DNA from: Deltaproteobacteria bacterium
GTDB taxonomy: Bacteria; Bdellovibrionota_C; UBA2361; JAGFJO01
Direction: 5' to 3'
NCBI GenBank assembly: GCA_024102635.1
Contig: JAGFJO010000106.1
Coordinates: forward strand, 1 to 39,546
DNA length: 39,546 nucleotides
Shown in pieces: positions 1-7,941 of this stretch. The position numbers and the translations under genes are program-made. Under the pieces are notes generated by a model that was given only the letters and a program-made list of their open reading frames with translations, was not told where the DNA came from and did not search any database. Numbering within the stretch: the first letter of the stretch is position 1; each line of letters opens with the position of its first letter.

Positions 1-2
1 CG

Positions 3-209
3 GCCGAAGAAGAAAATACCTGTACAGTATGCCTTTCGGCTACGTACGTGGGGCACTTCTTTAATATTCCTATTAGCGCATGTTCCGTTTCTTTTGTGCT
101 GGTTAACAATGAACAGATGGAGATACCGTTCAATACACCAGCGACCGGCAATAATACCAACAGCCCGCCATTTAATTACAACTATAACTATTACTATAAT
201 TATAATTAG
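3..209 (+). CDS. C-terminal fragment of an unknown protein with an Asn/Tyr-rich tail
   Basis: The frame beginning at base 3 is open from the window edge to a TAG at 207-209 and gives the last 68 residues of a protein whose start lies outside. I do not recognise a family. The fragment starts acidic (AEEENTC), has three cysteines (CTVC and later SACS), then a Pro/Thr/Asn stretch, and ends in an Asn/Tyr repeat (FNYNYNYYYNYN). Such a polar aromatic tail is common on secreted or surface proteins, but that is inference. I prefer this frame to the overlapping frame that stays open to 369, because that one needs a Thr/Ile-homopolymer-like run typical of a non-coding frame and runs into the convergent gene at 296. 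Lack of the N-terminus limits the call. Confidence 0.45.
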   Translation, partial: AEEENTCTVCLSATYVGHFFNIPISACSVSFVLVNNEQMEIPFNTPATGNNTNSPPFNYNYNYYYNYN

Positions 210-295
210 CTTCGCAGAAGCAGGAACAGAATCGTATTACGAAGAGCACTTCGACATTGGCACCTTATTTAACGCTCTGGATTCTGCCTCTTTTC

Positions 296-2251
296 CTAAT
301 CGGGTCCAGATTCAGGGAATAGCGCTTCGACTCTCAGCCCCCACTCTCCGGTATAGTTACAGACAATAAAGATAAGGGAATTTGGGAATGCCGGTCCCGG
401 CATCGAAAGCGTCAACGAGTCGTCGGCGAAATTTCCCCCTCGCAAACTGCGTACCAGTAGGCGCTCCGGTGCCGTCAAGGCCCATACGGCTACAGCATCG
501 TCGGCTGATATCAAAAGTTGATATGATTGGTGCCATGGGACTTTAAGCACCTGCTGACTGAAACTCTGATTTCTTAACACGGCGCAGGCATAACTTTTAC
601 TGCCAAAGCTGGTCCGGTTTAAGCGAATCTCGCCCGTAGATGAGATCGCCTGCGGCGCAAGATCTTCCCATTCGGCACCTTCCGGCGGGGGGTGCATTAT
701 CGCCCAAGGCTTGTATACACCGGCCACTTGCCACCCCGATTTGATGATCACGCCACTCCTGCTATGCCAGCCCTGACGCGGTTCCGCAGCGTGCAACTTG
801 AAGATTATATCGGTTTGGCCTTCAAAGGCGATAGACGCGTGAGGGTCGTTAGCGAGCCTGCTGATTATGCGACCAAAATCCTTTGTGCAGTACACGAAGC
901 GAGCCCCAAAATCTTGCTGAATCTTCTGAGCTGCATCGTCAGGAGCGTTTGCGGTGATTCTGTTCCACTCCGTCCAAACCTCTCTGTTCCAGCCGTACAT
1001 ATAAAGCGGATCGCCCATCACAAGATAGCGCTGCTTATCATTGTAAAAAAAGAGCCGGGCTGCGTCATCCCAATCACAAGTAAATACAACCTCTGCTTCC
1101 TCAGCGTTGGATGCAAGCCACTCGGCAGCCTGACGCGAAGATGGCTCACGCAATGTTTTATAAAATTTCCTAATGGCGCCATCACTATAAGGTATAAGGA
1201 GAGATGCTGAGGCAACAACTGCAATAGCTGCAAACCTCTTTCTCCACCCGGACTCGAAAGTGCGGCTTATGAGGATCGCCAATAGCCAGATCTGAAGCGG
1301 TGCCCAGTATTCTACAAAGCGCTGGGTAACTAAGGTGAGCGCAAAAAATGCAGAGGTTAGCGTTACTAAAAGTGCTTCTGACAGCGCCGGACGGATTCCT
1401 CGAAATACTAATACTGCAAAAGATAGAAAGAAGGCGGCAAGATATCCGGCATTATAGTAAACCAGATCGCGCGAGGCGTAACTTGCCAGCTCGCCCGCCA
1501 TGCGCAGCTTCCCATCTCCGTTCCAAGCATTAAATAAGACCTCGATATTCTGCAGCACCAGATTCTTAAATGCCGCTGCGCGATGCGGATGCATTGCAAT
1601 TCCGGCAATTAGGCCGGCGACGGAACAGATCAACAGCTTGAGCGGCGTCGCCCTCGCGGCATAAAAAAAACTAAGTATCAGATAAAGCGCAGCAAACAGG
1701 GGCAGCAGAAAGGACGAGTTATAACTAAGCGAGTATAAGGCCGTAATGAAAAACAATAGCAGTGGCCGTTCTTTTAAAATCGCCAAAAGACCTGTGACGC
1801 AGAAAGCTATGGAGAGCAGATATCCACGGAGAACAATTATGCGAGAAAACCAACCCGGTCCCGAGGCAAGAAGCAGTAATGTCCAGGCCGAGGGAAAAAC
1901 CACTCCACTGAGCGAAAGCGTCACATAAAAGAATGTTAACGCTAGCGCTCCAAAAAACGCAGTCGCAACCTTGGCGCCGAACATCAACCCAAGTGATGTA
2001 AAAGGAAGCAATAAAAGGTGGAAAAGTAGGTCCTTGTCAAAATATGCATCACGCCACAGACTAAAACTCGCCCAGGGAAATTCCTGCAAAAGCCCTCTTT
2101 CCCGTATCAAGTCCGCTACTTTGATGTGGAAGTACGGGTCAGTATCGGGCATGCTCGGTGAGAGCCGCTGAATGCTCCATAGATAGGCGAACGAGATGGC
2201 AAATAGCAAAATACTACGCAGCGCCAGCAATAATCTTTTTCTTCCGGGCAT
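296..2251 (-). CDS. GT-C family (STT3/PMT-like) integral membrane glycosyltransferase
   Basis: About 651 residues. The first two thirds are a run of roughly ten or more hydrophobic helices, followed by a soluble C-terminal domain of about 260 residues, the layout of polyprenyl-phosphate-sugar-dependent GT-C enzymes. Just after the first helix is SPSMPDTDPYFHIKVADL, which resembles the first-loop acidic motif of STT3/AglB/PMT proteins (D near aromatic-H) that binds metal and lipid donor. The soluble domain has CDWDDAARLFFYND where STT3 proteins carry a WWDYG-type region; the canonical WWDYG is absent, so oligosaccharyltransferase activity should not be assumed. I chose the start at 2251 because an AGGG lies 7 bases upstream; the frame continues to 2272 without a ribosome site and would leave only 6 bases to the divergent gene. 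That neighbour is a DPM1-like GT2 that could make its donor. Confidence 0.75.
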   Translation of the reverse strand: MPGRKRLLLALRSILLFAISFAYLWSIQRLSPSMPDTDPYFHIKVADLIRERGLLQEFPWASFSLWRDAYFDKDLLFHLLLLPFTSLGLMFGAKVATAFFGALALTFFYVTLSLSGVVFPSAWTLLLLASGPGWFSRIIVLRGYLLSIAFCVTGLLAILKERPLLLFFITALYSLSYNSSFLLPLFAALYLILSFFYAARATPLKLLICSVAGLIAGIAMHPHRAAAFKNLVLQNIEVLFNAWNGDGKLRMAGELASYASRDLVYYNAGYLAAFFLSFAVLVFRGIRPALSEALLVTLTSAFFALTLVTQRFVEYWAPLQIWLLAILISRTFESGWRKRFAAIAVVASASLLIPYSDGAIRKFYKTLREPSSRQAAEWLASNAEEAEVVFTCDWDDAARLFFYNDKQRYLVMGDPLYMYGWNREVWTEWNRITANAPDDAAQKIQQDFGARFVYCTKDFGRIISRLANDPHASIAFEGQTDIIFKLHAAEPRQGWHSRSGVIIKSGWQVAGVYKPWAIMHPPPEGAEWEDLAPQAISSTGEIRLNRTSFGSKSYACAVLRNQSFSQQVLKVPWHQSYQLLISADDAVAVWALTAPERLLVRSLRGGNFADDSLTLSMPGPAFPNSLIFIVCNYTGEWGLRVEALFPESGPD

Positions 2252-2278
2252 GGCAGAACCCTGGAGCATCATTGATTT

Positions 2279-3022
2279 ATGAAGTTACATCGTCAGTCAG
2301 TAGCAGTTGTAATACCATGTTACAGAGCGCGCGCCTACATACTCGATGTCATCGCTTCTATCGGCGCACTGCCGGAGCGGATTTGGGTAGTGGACGACTG
2401 CTGTCCGGAAGCCACGGGTGCTCACGTAGCCGGCAATTGCAGTGATCCAAGGGTTAAGATCCTCAGTCATGACATTAATCTCGGCGTTGGCGGAGCGGTC
2501 AAGAGTGGCTATCGGGCCGCATTGAGTGAGGGAAGCCGCATTTTAGTAAAGATTGACGGTGATGGTCAGATGGATAGCTCCCTTCTGCCTGATTTTGTGG
2601 CCAGGCTGCAGGAGTATGACTACGTGAAGGGCAACCGGTTCGGGTCTGGAAGCCGTCCAAGAGAGATGCCTCTCATTCGATATGCCGGTAACCGCTGGTT
2701 CTCGTGTATGTCGCGCCTCTCAACCGGCTACTACCACATCGGCGACGTATTGAATGGATATACGGCGATTCGCAGTGAGGCTCTGCAAAGGCTGCCGCTG
2801 GACCGCATTGCGAATGATTATTTTTTCGAGTCAGACATGCTCTTTCAGCTCGCACTTAATGCTGCCAAGGTAGGAGAAATTCCTACACCCTGCCGTTATC
2901 AGGGCGAAACTAGCAGCTTAAGTATATTTAAAACATTGGTAACATTTCCGCCCCGTTACATTAGCCGCGCCCTTTATCGTTTATGTAACAATTGCGCTCC
3001 TCGCACACATAACTTGATGTAA
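2279..3022 (+). CDS. GT2 glycosyltransferase, DPM1-like (polyprenyl-phosphate sugar synthase type)
   Basis: 247 residues with a GT-A fold signature. SVAVVIPCYRA is the first nucleotide-binding strand, WVVDDC the VDD element near residue 40, and ILVKIDGDGQMD the DxD metal/nucleotide-diphosphate site near residues 90-100, followed by KGNRFGSG. These match dolichyl/polyprenyl-phosphate mannose or glucose synthases. There is no C-terminal pair of membrane helices, so it would act as a peripheral cytoplasmic enzyme. It sits back to back with a GT-C membrane transferase; the natural reading is that this enzyme charges a polyprenyl phosphate which the GT-C protein uses on the other side of the membrane. 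The sugar and acceptor cannot be read from sequence. The start at 2279 has no well-spaced Shine-Dalgarno sequence. Confidence 0.85.
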   Translation: MKLHRQSVAVVIPCYRARAYILDVIASIGALPERIWVVDDCCPEATGAHVAGNCSDPRVKILSHDINLGVGGAVKSGYRAALSEGSRILVKIDGDGQMDSSLLPDFVARLQEYDYVKGNRFGSGSRPREMPLIRYAGNRWFSCMSRLSTGYYHIGDVLNGYTAIRSEALQRLPLDRIANDYFFESDMLFQLALNAAKVGEIPTPCRYQGETSSLSIFKTLVTFPPRYISRALYRLCNNCAPRTHNLM

Positions 3023-3051
3023 GGAAGTGGTTAAAGGAGTTTGTTCTTTCA

Positions 3052-3585
3052 ATGCGTAATTTTCTCTACCTAACAGGCGTCATTGCAGCTGCGGCCCCGG
3101 TCAGCGCGGCGGCTGAGGTCGTCTATTCCCCGCTCACAAGGCTTCATGCTCACAAATTCGCCTCCAAAGCCAGCGGAACGGTAGAGGAGTTGTTGTACGG
3201 AACGGCCCTCACCTCAATAATTTGGGGCGTATTAGCGCTTACTCTTATATTTCTATTTTTGAGGCTTCTTAGGCCGGCCCTTTACACCGGAGGCACGGCC
3301 ACTTTAATCGTTACTCTGCGCTTTCTTTTTGACCGAGTCAGCACACCTATGGAGTTTTTCTACTGGGTTGTGATCCCCATGTCGCTCCTGATTATGACTT
3401 TTCACCTCACAATGAAGATCGTGCGCGGCATGGAAAAGTGCCGCAAAGATACGGAAAAGGAGAAAACGAAAGAACGCCGCCCCCGTGCTTTGAAGGTGCG
3501 GGGTGTGGACGACAGCGGCACGCCGGTTGCCGGAGGCGCTGTCGGGCCGACTAGGGCCGTCAAGCTAAACCGGCCTTTCGGCTGA
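3052..3585 (+). CDS. Small membrane protein of unknown function
   Basis: 177 residues, no family recognised. The N-terminus (MRNFLYLTGVIAAAAPVSAAAEVV) looks like a cleavable signal peptide with an Ala-x-Ala site near residue 20, or a signal anchor. Three further hydrophobic stretches follow, at roughly 57-80 (SIIWGVLALTLIFLFL), 83-93 and 103-121. The last 55 residues are strongly charged and basic (RGMEKCRKDTEKEKTKERR) and should be cytoplasmic or extended. An AAAGGAG lies about 13 bases before the ATG, a longer spacing than usual. It follows the GT2 gene by 29 bases on the same strand and may be co-transcribed with it. A role in the adjacent glycosylation module is only a positional guess. 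Confidence 0.65.
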   Translation: MRNFLYLTGVIAAAAPVSAAAEVVYSPLTRLHAHKFASKASGTVEELLYGTALTSIIWGVLALTLIFLFLRLLRPALYTGGTATLIVTLRFLFDRVSTPMEFFYWVVIPMSLLIMTFHLTMKIVRGMEKCRKDTEKEKTKERRPRALKVRGVDDSGTPVAGGAVGPTRAVKLNRPFG

Positions 3586-3607
3586 CGAATTCGCCCACAA
3601 GCCATAA

Positions 3608-3626
3608 GATGGCGCAGCGCCGCATC
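3608..3626. terminator. Possible hairpin between convergent genes
   Basis: GATGGCGCAGCGCCGCATC can pair as GGCG/CGCC around a CAG loop with an outer GAT/ATC extension. It lies in the 64-base gap between the stop codons of the small membrane protein gene and gnd, where a shared terminator is expected. There is no T-tract on either side, so a Rho-independent terminator is not well supported. Confidence 0.25.
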
Positions 3627-3649
3627 TAACTAAGCCCGCTTGAGAGTTA

Positions 3650-5059
3650 CTATTGCTCCCACTCGGTATGGAAGACCCCCGCCCTATCTACCCGCTCATA
3701 GGTATGGGCCCCGAAGAAATCCCGCTGCCCCTGAGTCAGGTTTTGCGGCAGCTGTTCAGAGCGGTAACTATCGTAATACGCCAGTGATGCGTTGAACGCA
3801 ATCGCTGGGATTCCTCTTTCGCTGGCAATCTTAACTACGGCACGGAGGTTATCAATGCGCTTCGACAGCTCATCGCGCATTACTTTGTCCAGCATCAAGT
3901 TAGCAAGCGCCGGATTCTCCTGGTATGCACGGCGGATCTGATCAAGAAATTTTGCACGGATAATACATCCTCCTTTCCATAGTGCAGCAATCTCGTTGAG
4001 CTTTAGATCCCAATTCCACTCACGCGAGGCTGCCGCCAGAAGAGCCATCCCCTGCGCGTATGCCATAATTTTTGAGCAATACAGCGCGTCGTGCACCTGA
4101 TCCACGAACTGTGTCCTATCGCCGGTAAAATCTTGCAGCTTCGGCCCTGGAAGCTCTTTTGATGCTTTCACTCTCTCCTCTTTGATTGAGCTGAGAATTC
4201 TAGCGTCCACCGCCATGGACAAGGTAGGGATGGCCACACCGAGATCCAGTGCTACCTGGGCCGTCCATTTTCCTGTTCCCTTCTGACCTGCCTTGTCGAG
4301 AACCTTGTCCACGAGATAACTTGAGCCGTCATCGTCCTTCCTTCTGAATACCTTCGAAGTAATCTCGATAAGGAATGACGATAGCGCTCCCTGGTTCCAG
4401 CGCTCGAAAATATCGGCAAGCTCGGGGGGTTTGCAGCCGGTTACATCGCGTAGCAGGTGATAGGCCTCCGCGATCAGCTGCATGTCTCCATATTCAATTC
4501 CGTTATGCACCATTTTTACGAAATGGCCGGAACCGTCGGGACCGATGTAAGCCGTGCAGGCCTGTCCGTCTACCCTGGCCGCTATTTTCTCCAAAAGTGG
4601 CGCGACAATTTGCCATGATTCTTTGGGCCCACCAGGCATCAAACTAGGCCCATTTAAAGCGCCTTCTTCTCCACCCGACACTCCAAGTCCTATAAAGCCG
4701 ATCCCCGCTTCTTTGCATTTCTTCTCCCTTCTGATGGTATCGGGGTAATACGCATTGCCGCCGTCGATAAGAATATCTCCCTTTTGAAGAAGAGGTAAAA
4801 GGCTATCTATGACAGCGTCTGTGGGACCGCCCGCCTTAACCATAATTAGAATTTGGCGCGGCGATTCCATCGCCGACACGAACTCCTCGACAGTTTTGCC
4901 AGTGACGAAGTTTTTACCTTTGTTCTGTTCTAAGAATTTTTCAGTGACGTCATAGCTTCTGTTGAATACCGCGACTGGAATACCACGGCTTTCAATATTA
5001 CGAGCCAGGTTCGATCCCATAACCGCTAGACCGACGACACCTACTTTTGGCTTCCCCAT
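3650..5059 (-). CDS. gnd: 6-phosphogluconate dehydrogenase, decarboxylating
   Basis: 469 residues, the usual length of the long 6PGDH type (E. coli Gnd is 468). It oxidises 6-phosphogluconate with NADP+ to ribulose 5-phosphate and CO2 in the cytoplasmic pentose phosphate pathway. The N-terminal Rossmann motif is GVVGLAVMGSNLARNI, then the substrate motifs GGNAYYPDT and GLGVSGGEEGA, and the catalytic helix GHFVKMVHNGIEYGDMQ with the Lys and Asn of the active site. DKAGQKGTGKWTA is the family helical-domain signature. A strong AAGGAG lies 7 bases before the ATG, so the start is well set. The gene is divergent from the protease at 5213. No zwf or pgl gene is in the window. Gnd genes are often found near surface-polysaccharide loci, which agrees with the region further right. 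Confidence 0.97.
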   Translation of the reverse strand: MGKPKVGVVGLAVMGSNLARNIESRGIPVAVFNRSYDVTEKFLEQNKGKNFVTGKTVEEFVSAMESPRQILIMVKAGGPTDAVIDSLLPLLQKGDILIDGGNAYYPDTIRREKKCKEAGIGFIGLGVSGGEEGALNGPSLMPGGPKESWQIVAPLLEKIAARVDGQACTAYIGPDGSGHFVKMVHNGIEYGDMQLIAEAYHLLRDVTGCKPPELADIFERWNQGALSSFLIEITSKVFRRKDDDGSSYLVDKVLDKAGQKGTGKWTAQVALDLGVAIPTLSMAVDARILSSIKEERVKASKELPGPKLQDFTGDRTQFVDQVHDALYCSKIMAYAQGMALLAAASREWNWDLKLNEIAALWKGGCIIRAKFLDQIRRAYQENPALANLMLDKVMRDELSKRIDNLRAVVKIASERGIPAIAFNASLAYYDSYRSEQLPQNLTQGQRDFFGAHTYERVDRAGVFHTEWEQ

Positions 5060-5212
5060 TTGTTATCTCCTTAATGCTCTCAAAAATTTAGCTAGTCCCG
5101 ATATTGGCCGTATGATCCCAAGAAAAGATGCATGCCGAGGTCCTACGGTTCGATAATTCTACCATTGCTCAGCCACCCGGGCAGTCGTATTGTTTAAGCA
5201 CCCGTTGAACAC

Positions 5213-6517
5213 ATGAAACATACTCGCTTTTTTATAATCCTATCAATTCTTTTTTTCCCTGTTCTAAGCGCCGCAGCGCCCGAAAATGACAATATCCCGG
5301 AAGAACTAATTAAATCAGCGGTAATGCTTTTGTCAAACAACGGTCGGTGTGGCAGCGGGTTTATTACCACTTCCGGCAAGGTAGTCACCAATGCGCACGT
5401 CGTGGAGTCGCTGTGCCCAGGGGACAGCTGTGGAGCGATAATATTGAGACGAGCCGGCGCAATTGGAGCCTCAGCCGAACAGATTGTAGCCAGTGGGGCG
5501 TTAAAGGTGGAGAGAATCCACCGCGCTCTCGATATAGCCGTTATTTCGAGCGAACAGCCGATTGAGGGTGCTTTTGATTTCACTCGCGCCGAGCCAGCAG
5601 AAAGCGAGATATACGTTCTCGGATTTCCGGGATGCAAGCAGCTGGCCCTATCCAAAGGAAGAGTAACTGCGGCCGATCCCTTGAGAGTGTTCACTACGGC
5701 GTTAGGTTCTTACGGCAGCAGCGGTAGTGTGATGTTCAACCACAATAAGCAAGTTGTCGGCATAGTGCATCAATCGGGATCGATGCTAGGTGGAGTGCTT
5801 GCAATGATCGCAGGAACTCAATTCGAGTGCAAAGGGGTACCGGCCGCATCCTTGGCCCCGCTTCTCGCTCAGCCGGACAACGAAGCCTGGGACGGGAGTG
5901 CTCAAATTCTTTTGAAGGTCCTTTTAGAGACCGCACCCCTTTTGCCAGTCTGGGAGCGTTTGCGCCTGGACTTCGATCTCATGTCGGCGATGCAGGGATT
6001 GGCGGAGGATGCGGCTTCCGTCGATCTTCCTCCTGAAGATATCCTTCCGCTATCACTTACCGACTCCGATATTGAGATCCTCGCAAGATTAAATCGGCCT
6101 AATCTGCTGACTGGTAGACGTGCCTTATCAGAGCAACTACTTCTTGCGTATCTTCTCGAGATGCGGGGTCTTCATAACAAGCAGCTTAGACCTCTCAACC
6201 TAAACGGATTACAGCAGCGGTTGCGTGAGCTTACCGTGAGTCCTCATTACGAACGCCTCAATGAGCAACTGACGGCGTTTCAACGAAGCGGCTATCCCGG
6301 AACTTACATATCCGGATTAGCCGCATTTATTCCGATTGCCGCAGTAATATTACTTCTGGCTATGGCTTGGTCCGCCTCCCTGGGCTATGTATTCGCTACC
6401 GCCCATGGCGGGTTTTTGCGCCGTATGACTGTGGCCGCTCTGGTTGGTATAACGGTATGGCCGCTCTCCCTATTACTTTTTCTGTTAATCGGGCGGCAGC
6501 GCAAAACAAGCCCATAG
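5213..6517 (+). CDS. Secreted/anchored trypsin-like serine protease with C-terminal membrane helices
   Basis: 434 residues. An N-terminal signal peptide (MKHTRFFIILSILFFPVLSAAAP) is followed by a trypsin-like double-barrel domain to about residue 205. The triad is visible: His62 in VVTNAHVV, Asp107 in RALDIAV and Ser170 in GSYGSSGSV. At least five cysteines in the domain could form disulfides, as expected outside the cytoplasm. The middle (210-350) is helical and unrecognised. The C-terminus holds two hydrophobic segments, about 365-388 and 402-425, ending in a basic tail, so the protease domain is probably tethered to the inner membrane on its outer face. There is no PDZ domain, unlike DegP/DegS. 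It is transcribed away from gnd with no clear Shine-Dalgarno site at the ATG. Substrate unknown. Confidence 0.85.
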   Translation: MKHTRFFIILSILFFPVLSAAAPENDNIPEELIKSAVMLLSNNGRCGSGFITTSGKVVTNAHVVESLCPGDSCGAIILRRAGAIGASAEQIVASGALKVERIHRALDIAVISSEQPIEGAFDFTRAEPAESEIYVLGFPGCKQLALSKGRVTAADPLRVFTTALGSYGSSGSVMFNHNKQVVGIVHQSGSMLGGVLAMIAGTQFECKGVPAASLAPLLAQPDNEAWDGSAQILLKVLLETAPLLPVWERLRLDFDLMSAMQGLAEDAASVDLPPEDILPLSLTDSDIEILARLNRPNLLTGRRALSEQLLLAYLLEMRGLHNKQLRPLNLNGLQQRLRELTVSPHYERLNEQLTAFQRSGYPGTYISGLAAFIPIAAVILLLAMAWSASLGYVFATAHGGFLRRMTVAALVGITVWPLSLLLFLLIGRQRKTSP

Positions 6518-6642
6518 GCCGTGCCAAGAACCTTGAATCATGAGATAATTAAAGAGTTCTTTTAGCCGCAGATGGTCATCTAATCAGAGCTTGTTTGCGG
6601 CCGTGAAAGGCTGTTCGGTATAAGCTAACTTAAAAGGTTCAG

Positions 6643-7896
6643 ATGCGTTGCATTCTCCATGTTTTACTTCTCGCTTCTTTACTTTCCCACACTGCGTGCG
6701 CTTACTTCCGCGCCGATCCCTGGCACTACATGATCCGCAGCGACATCATCACCACCCCTGAGATCGAGCAGGAGGTCTTAAAGAAGGCGCGTTCAGGATG
6801 GACCACCGATGGCCGAATCCGTGTTATATATCTTGCCGGGACGCCATACGAACGCGGATATCAACAAGGTGTTTTGCTACGTGACGAGATCCGCGCCAAT
6901 CTCGGCTATTTCTATAGGCAAGCGGTACGTAAATTCCATTTTCGGGAGCTTTTTGACGAAGCGTTCGATCGCGCAAGGCCTTATATTCCAGAGGAGTATA
7001 TGCAAGAGATGAGAGGACTTGCTCACGGATCCCGTCTGCCCCTATCCACTATCCACCATATTCACATATTGCCGGAAATCGCCGAGTGGGGCGGCAAGAA
7101 GCGGCTGCAAAAGATCATGAAGCAGATGATAGCGGGAGACTTCAGTACATCCTGCAGCAACCTCAGTGCGACCGGCGCCGCCACCGTTGACGGGCGAACA
7201 TATACGGTGCGGGTACTCGATTGGGGGCTGCACCGGATATCCAAGCTGCATCAATTCCCGCTGATTGCCGTCAACCGCCCCGACAAAGGACATGCCTACG
7301 TTAATATCGGCTGGGCGGGGTTTTTGGGGGCAATTTCCGGCATGAACGAGGAAGGAATTACATTAGGAGAGATGGGATACGGGAGTCCACCGAACGAATC
7401 TCTAAGCGGAAAACCGATGCCATTCTTATTACGCGATGTCCTGGCCTACACTTCTAACTTGTCCGAGGTGCGGCAGATTATTGAAAGCAGCGTCGGCACA
7501 AGCTCTTTTGTATATCTTATGAGCGATGGGAAAACTGGTGAGGCCGAGATGTATGTTCGAGATCGGGATCGCATGCTGGTATTCGAACCCGGTACTGAAA
7601 TAAGCGACGGGAGCGATCACTATCCGGCCATCAACAATACTGTATATGGTGGAAAATACGCCGACAGAATGAATAAGTGCCTCTCAGATGGGCACGGCAA
7701 ACTTTCAGTCGAACTTTTGATGGATAGCATCATCCCCGAGATAGCAATGCCGAATAATTTCCAGAATGTAATCTATGATCCGGCAGCCTTATCGTTTTGG
7801 GTCAATAACGCCGCAAGTCCGGAAGAGCGGGCAGCTGAACAGCCGTATACTTACTTCGATTTCCGTCAAGCTTTGCGGGAATTCGAGACGCCATAA
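6643..7896 (+). CDS. C45-type Ntn-hydrolase (acyl-CoA:6-APA acyltransferase-like / phospholipase B-like)
   Basis: 417 residues. The hydrophobic N-terminus ending LLSHTAC at residue 19 could be a lipoprotein signal, although His at -3 is not canonical. GTPYERGYQQG near 67-76 is the conserved N-terminal motif of the peptidase C45/AAT family. STSCSNLSATG places the likely autoproteolytic nucleophile at Cys171, and TYTVRVLDWG corresponds to the family's R-x-LDW motif. NIGWAGFLGAISGMNEEGITL matches the conserved Ntn-core strand. Members cleave or transfer amide-linked acyl groups (penicillin, acyl-amino acids, phospholipid-like substrates), so the substrate here is open. The ATG has AAAAGG 6 bases upstream. 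The gene is convergent with the alpha/beta hydrolase lipoprotein at 7942. A periplasmic or outer-membrane location is inferred. Confidence 0.82.
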   Translation: MRCILHVLLLASLLSHTACAYFRADPWHYMIRSDIITTPEIEQEVLKKARSGWTTDGRIRVIYLAGTPYERGYQQGVLLRDEIRANLGYFYRQAVRKFHFRELFDEAFDRARPYIPEEYMQEMRGLAHGSRLPLSTIHHIHILPEIAEWGGKKRLQKIMKQMIAGDFSTSCSNLSATGAATVDGRTYTVRVLDWGLHRISKLHQFPLIAVNRPDKGHAYVNIGWAGFLGAISGMNEEGITLGEMGYGSPPNESLSGKPMPFLLRDVLAYTSNLSEVRQIIESSVGTSSFVYLMSDGKTGEAEMYVRDRDRMLVFEPGTEISDGSDHYPAINNTVYGGKYADRMNKCLSDGHGKLSVELLMDSIIPEIAMPNNFQNVIYDPAALSFWVNNAASPEERAAEQPYTYFDFRQALREFETP

Positions 7897-7941
7897 AGGG
7901 CGTTGGCCGGCGCGGTAGAACGGTTTCCTTGAAAGAAAATT

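Noticed and set aside
94..369. Open frame of 91 codons on the plus strand at the left edge
   Set aside because: It contains a Thr/Ile low-complexity run produced by the AT-rich tract, overlaps the end of the convergent GT-C gene, and the frame at 3-209 gives a better protein end.
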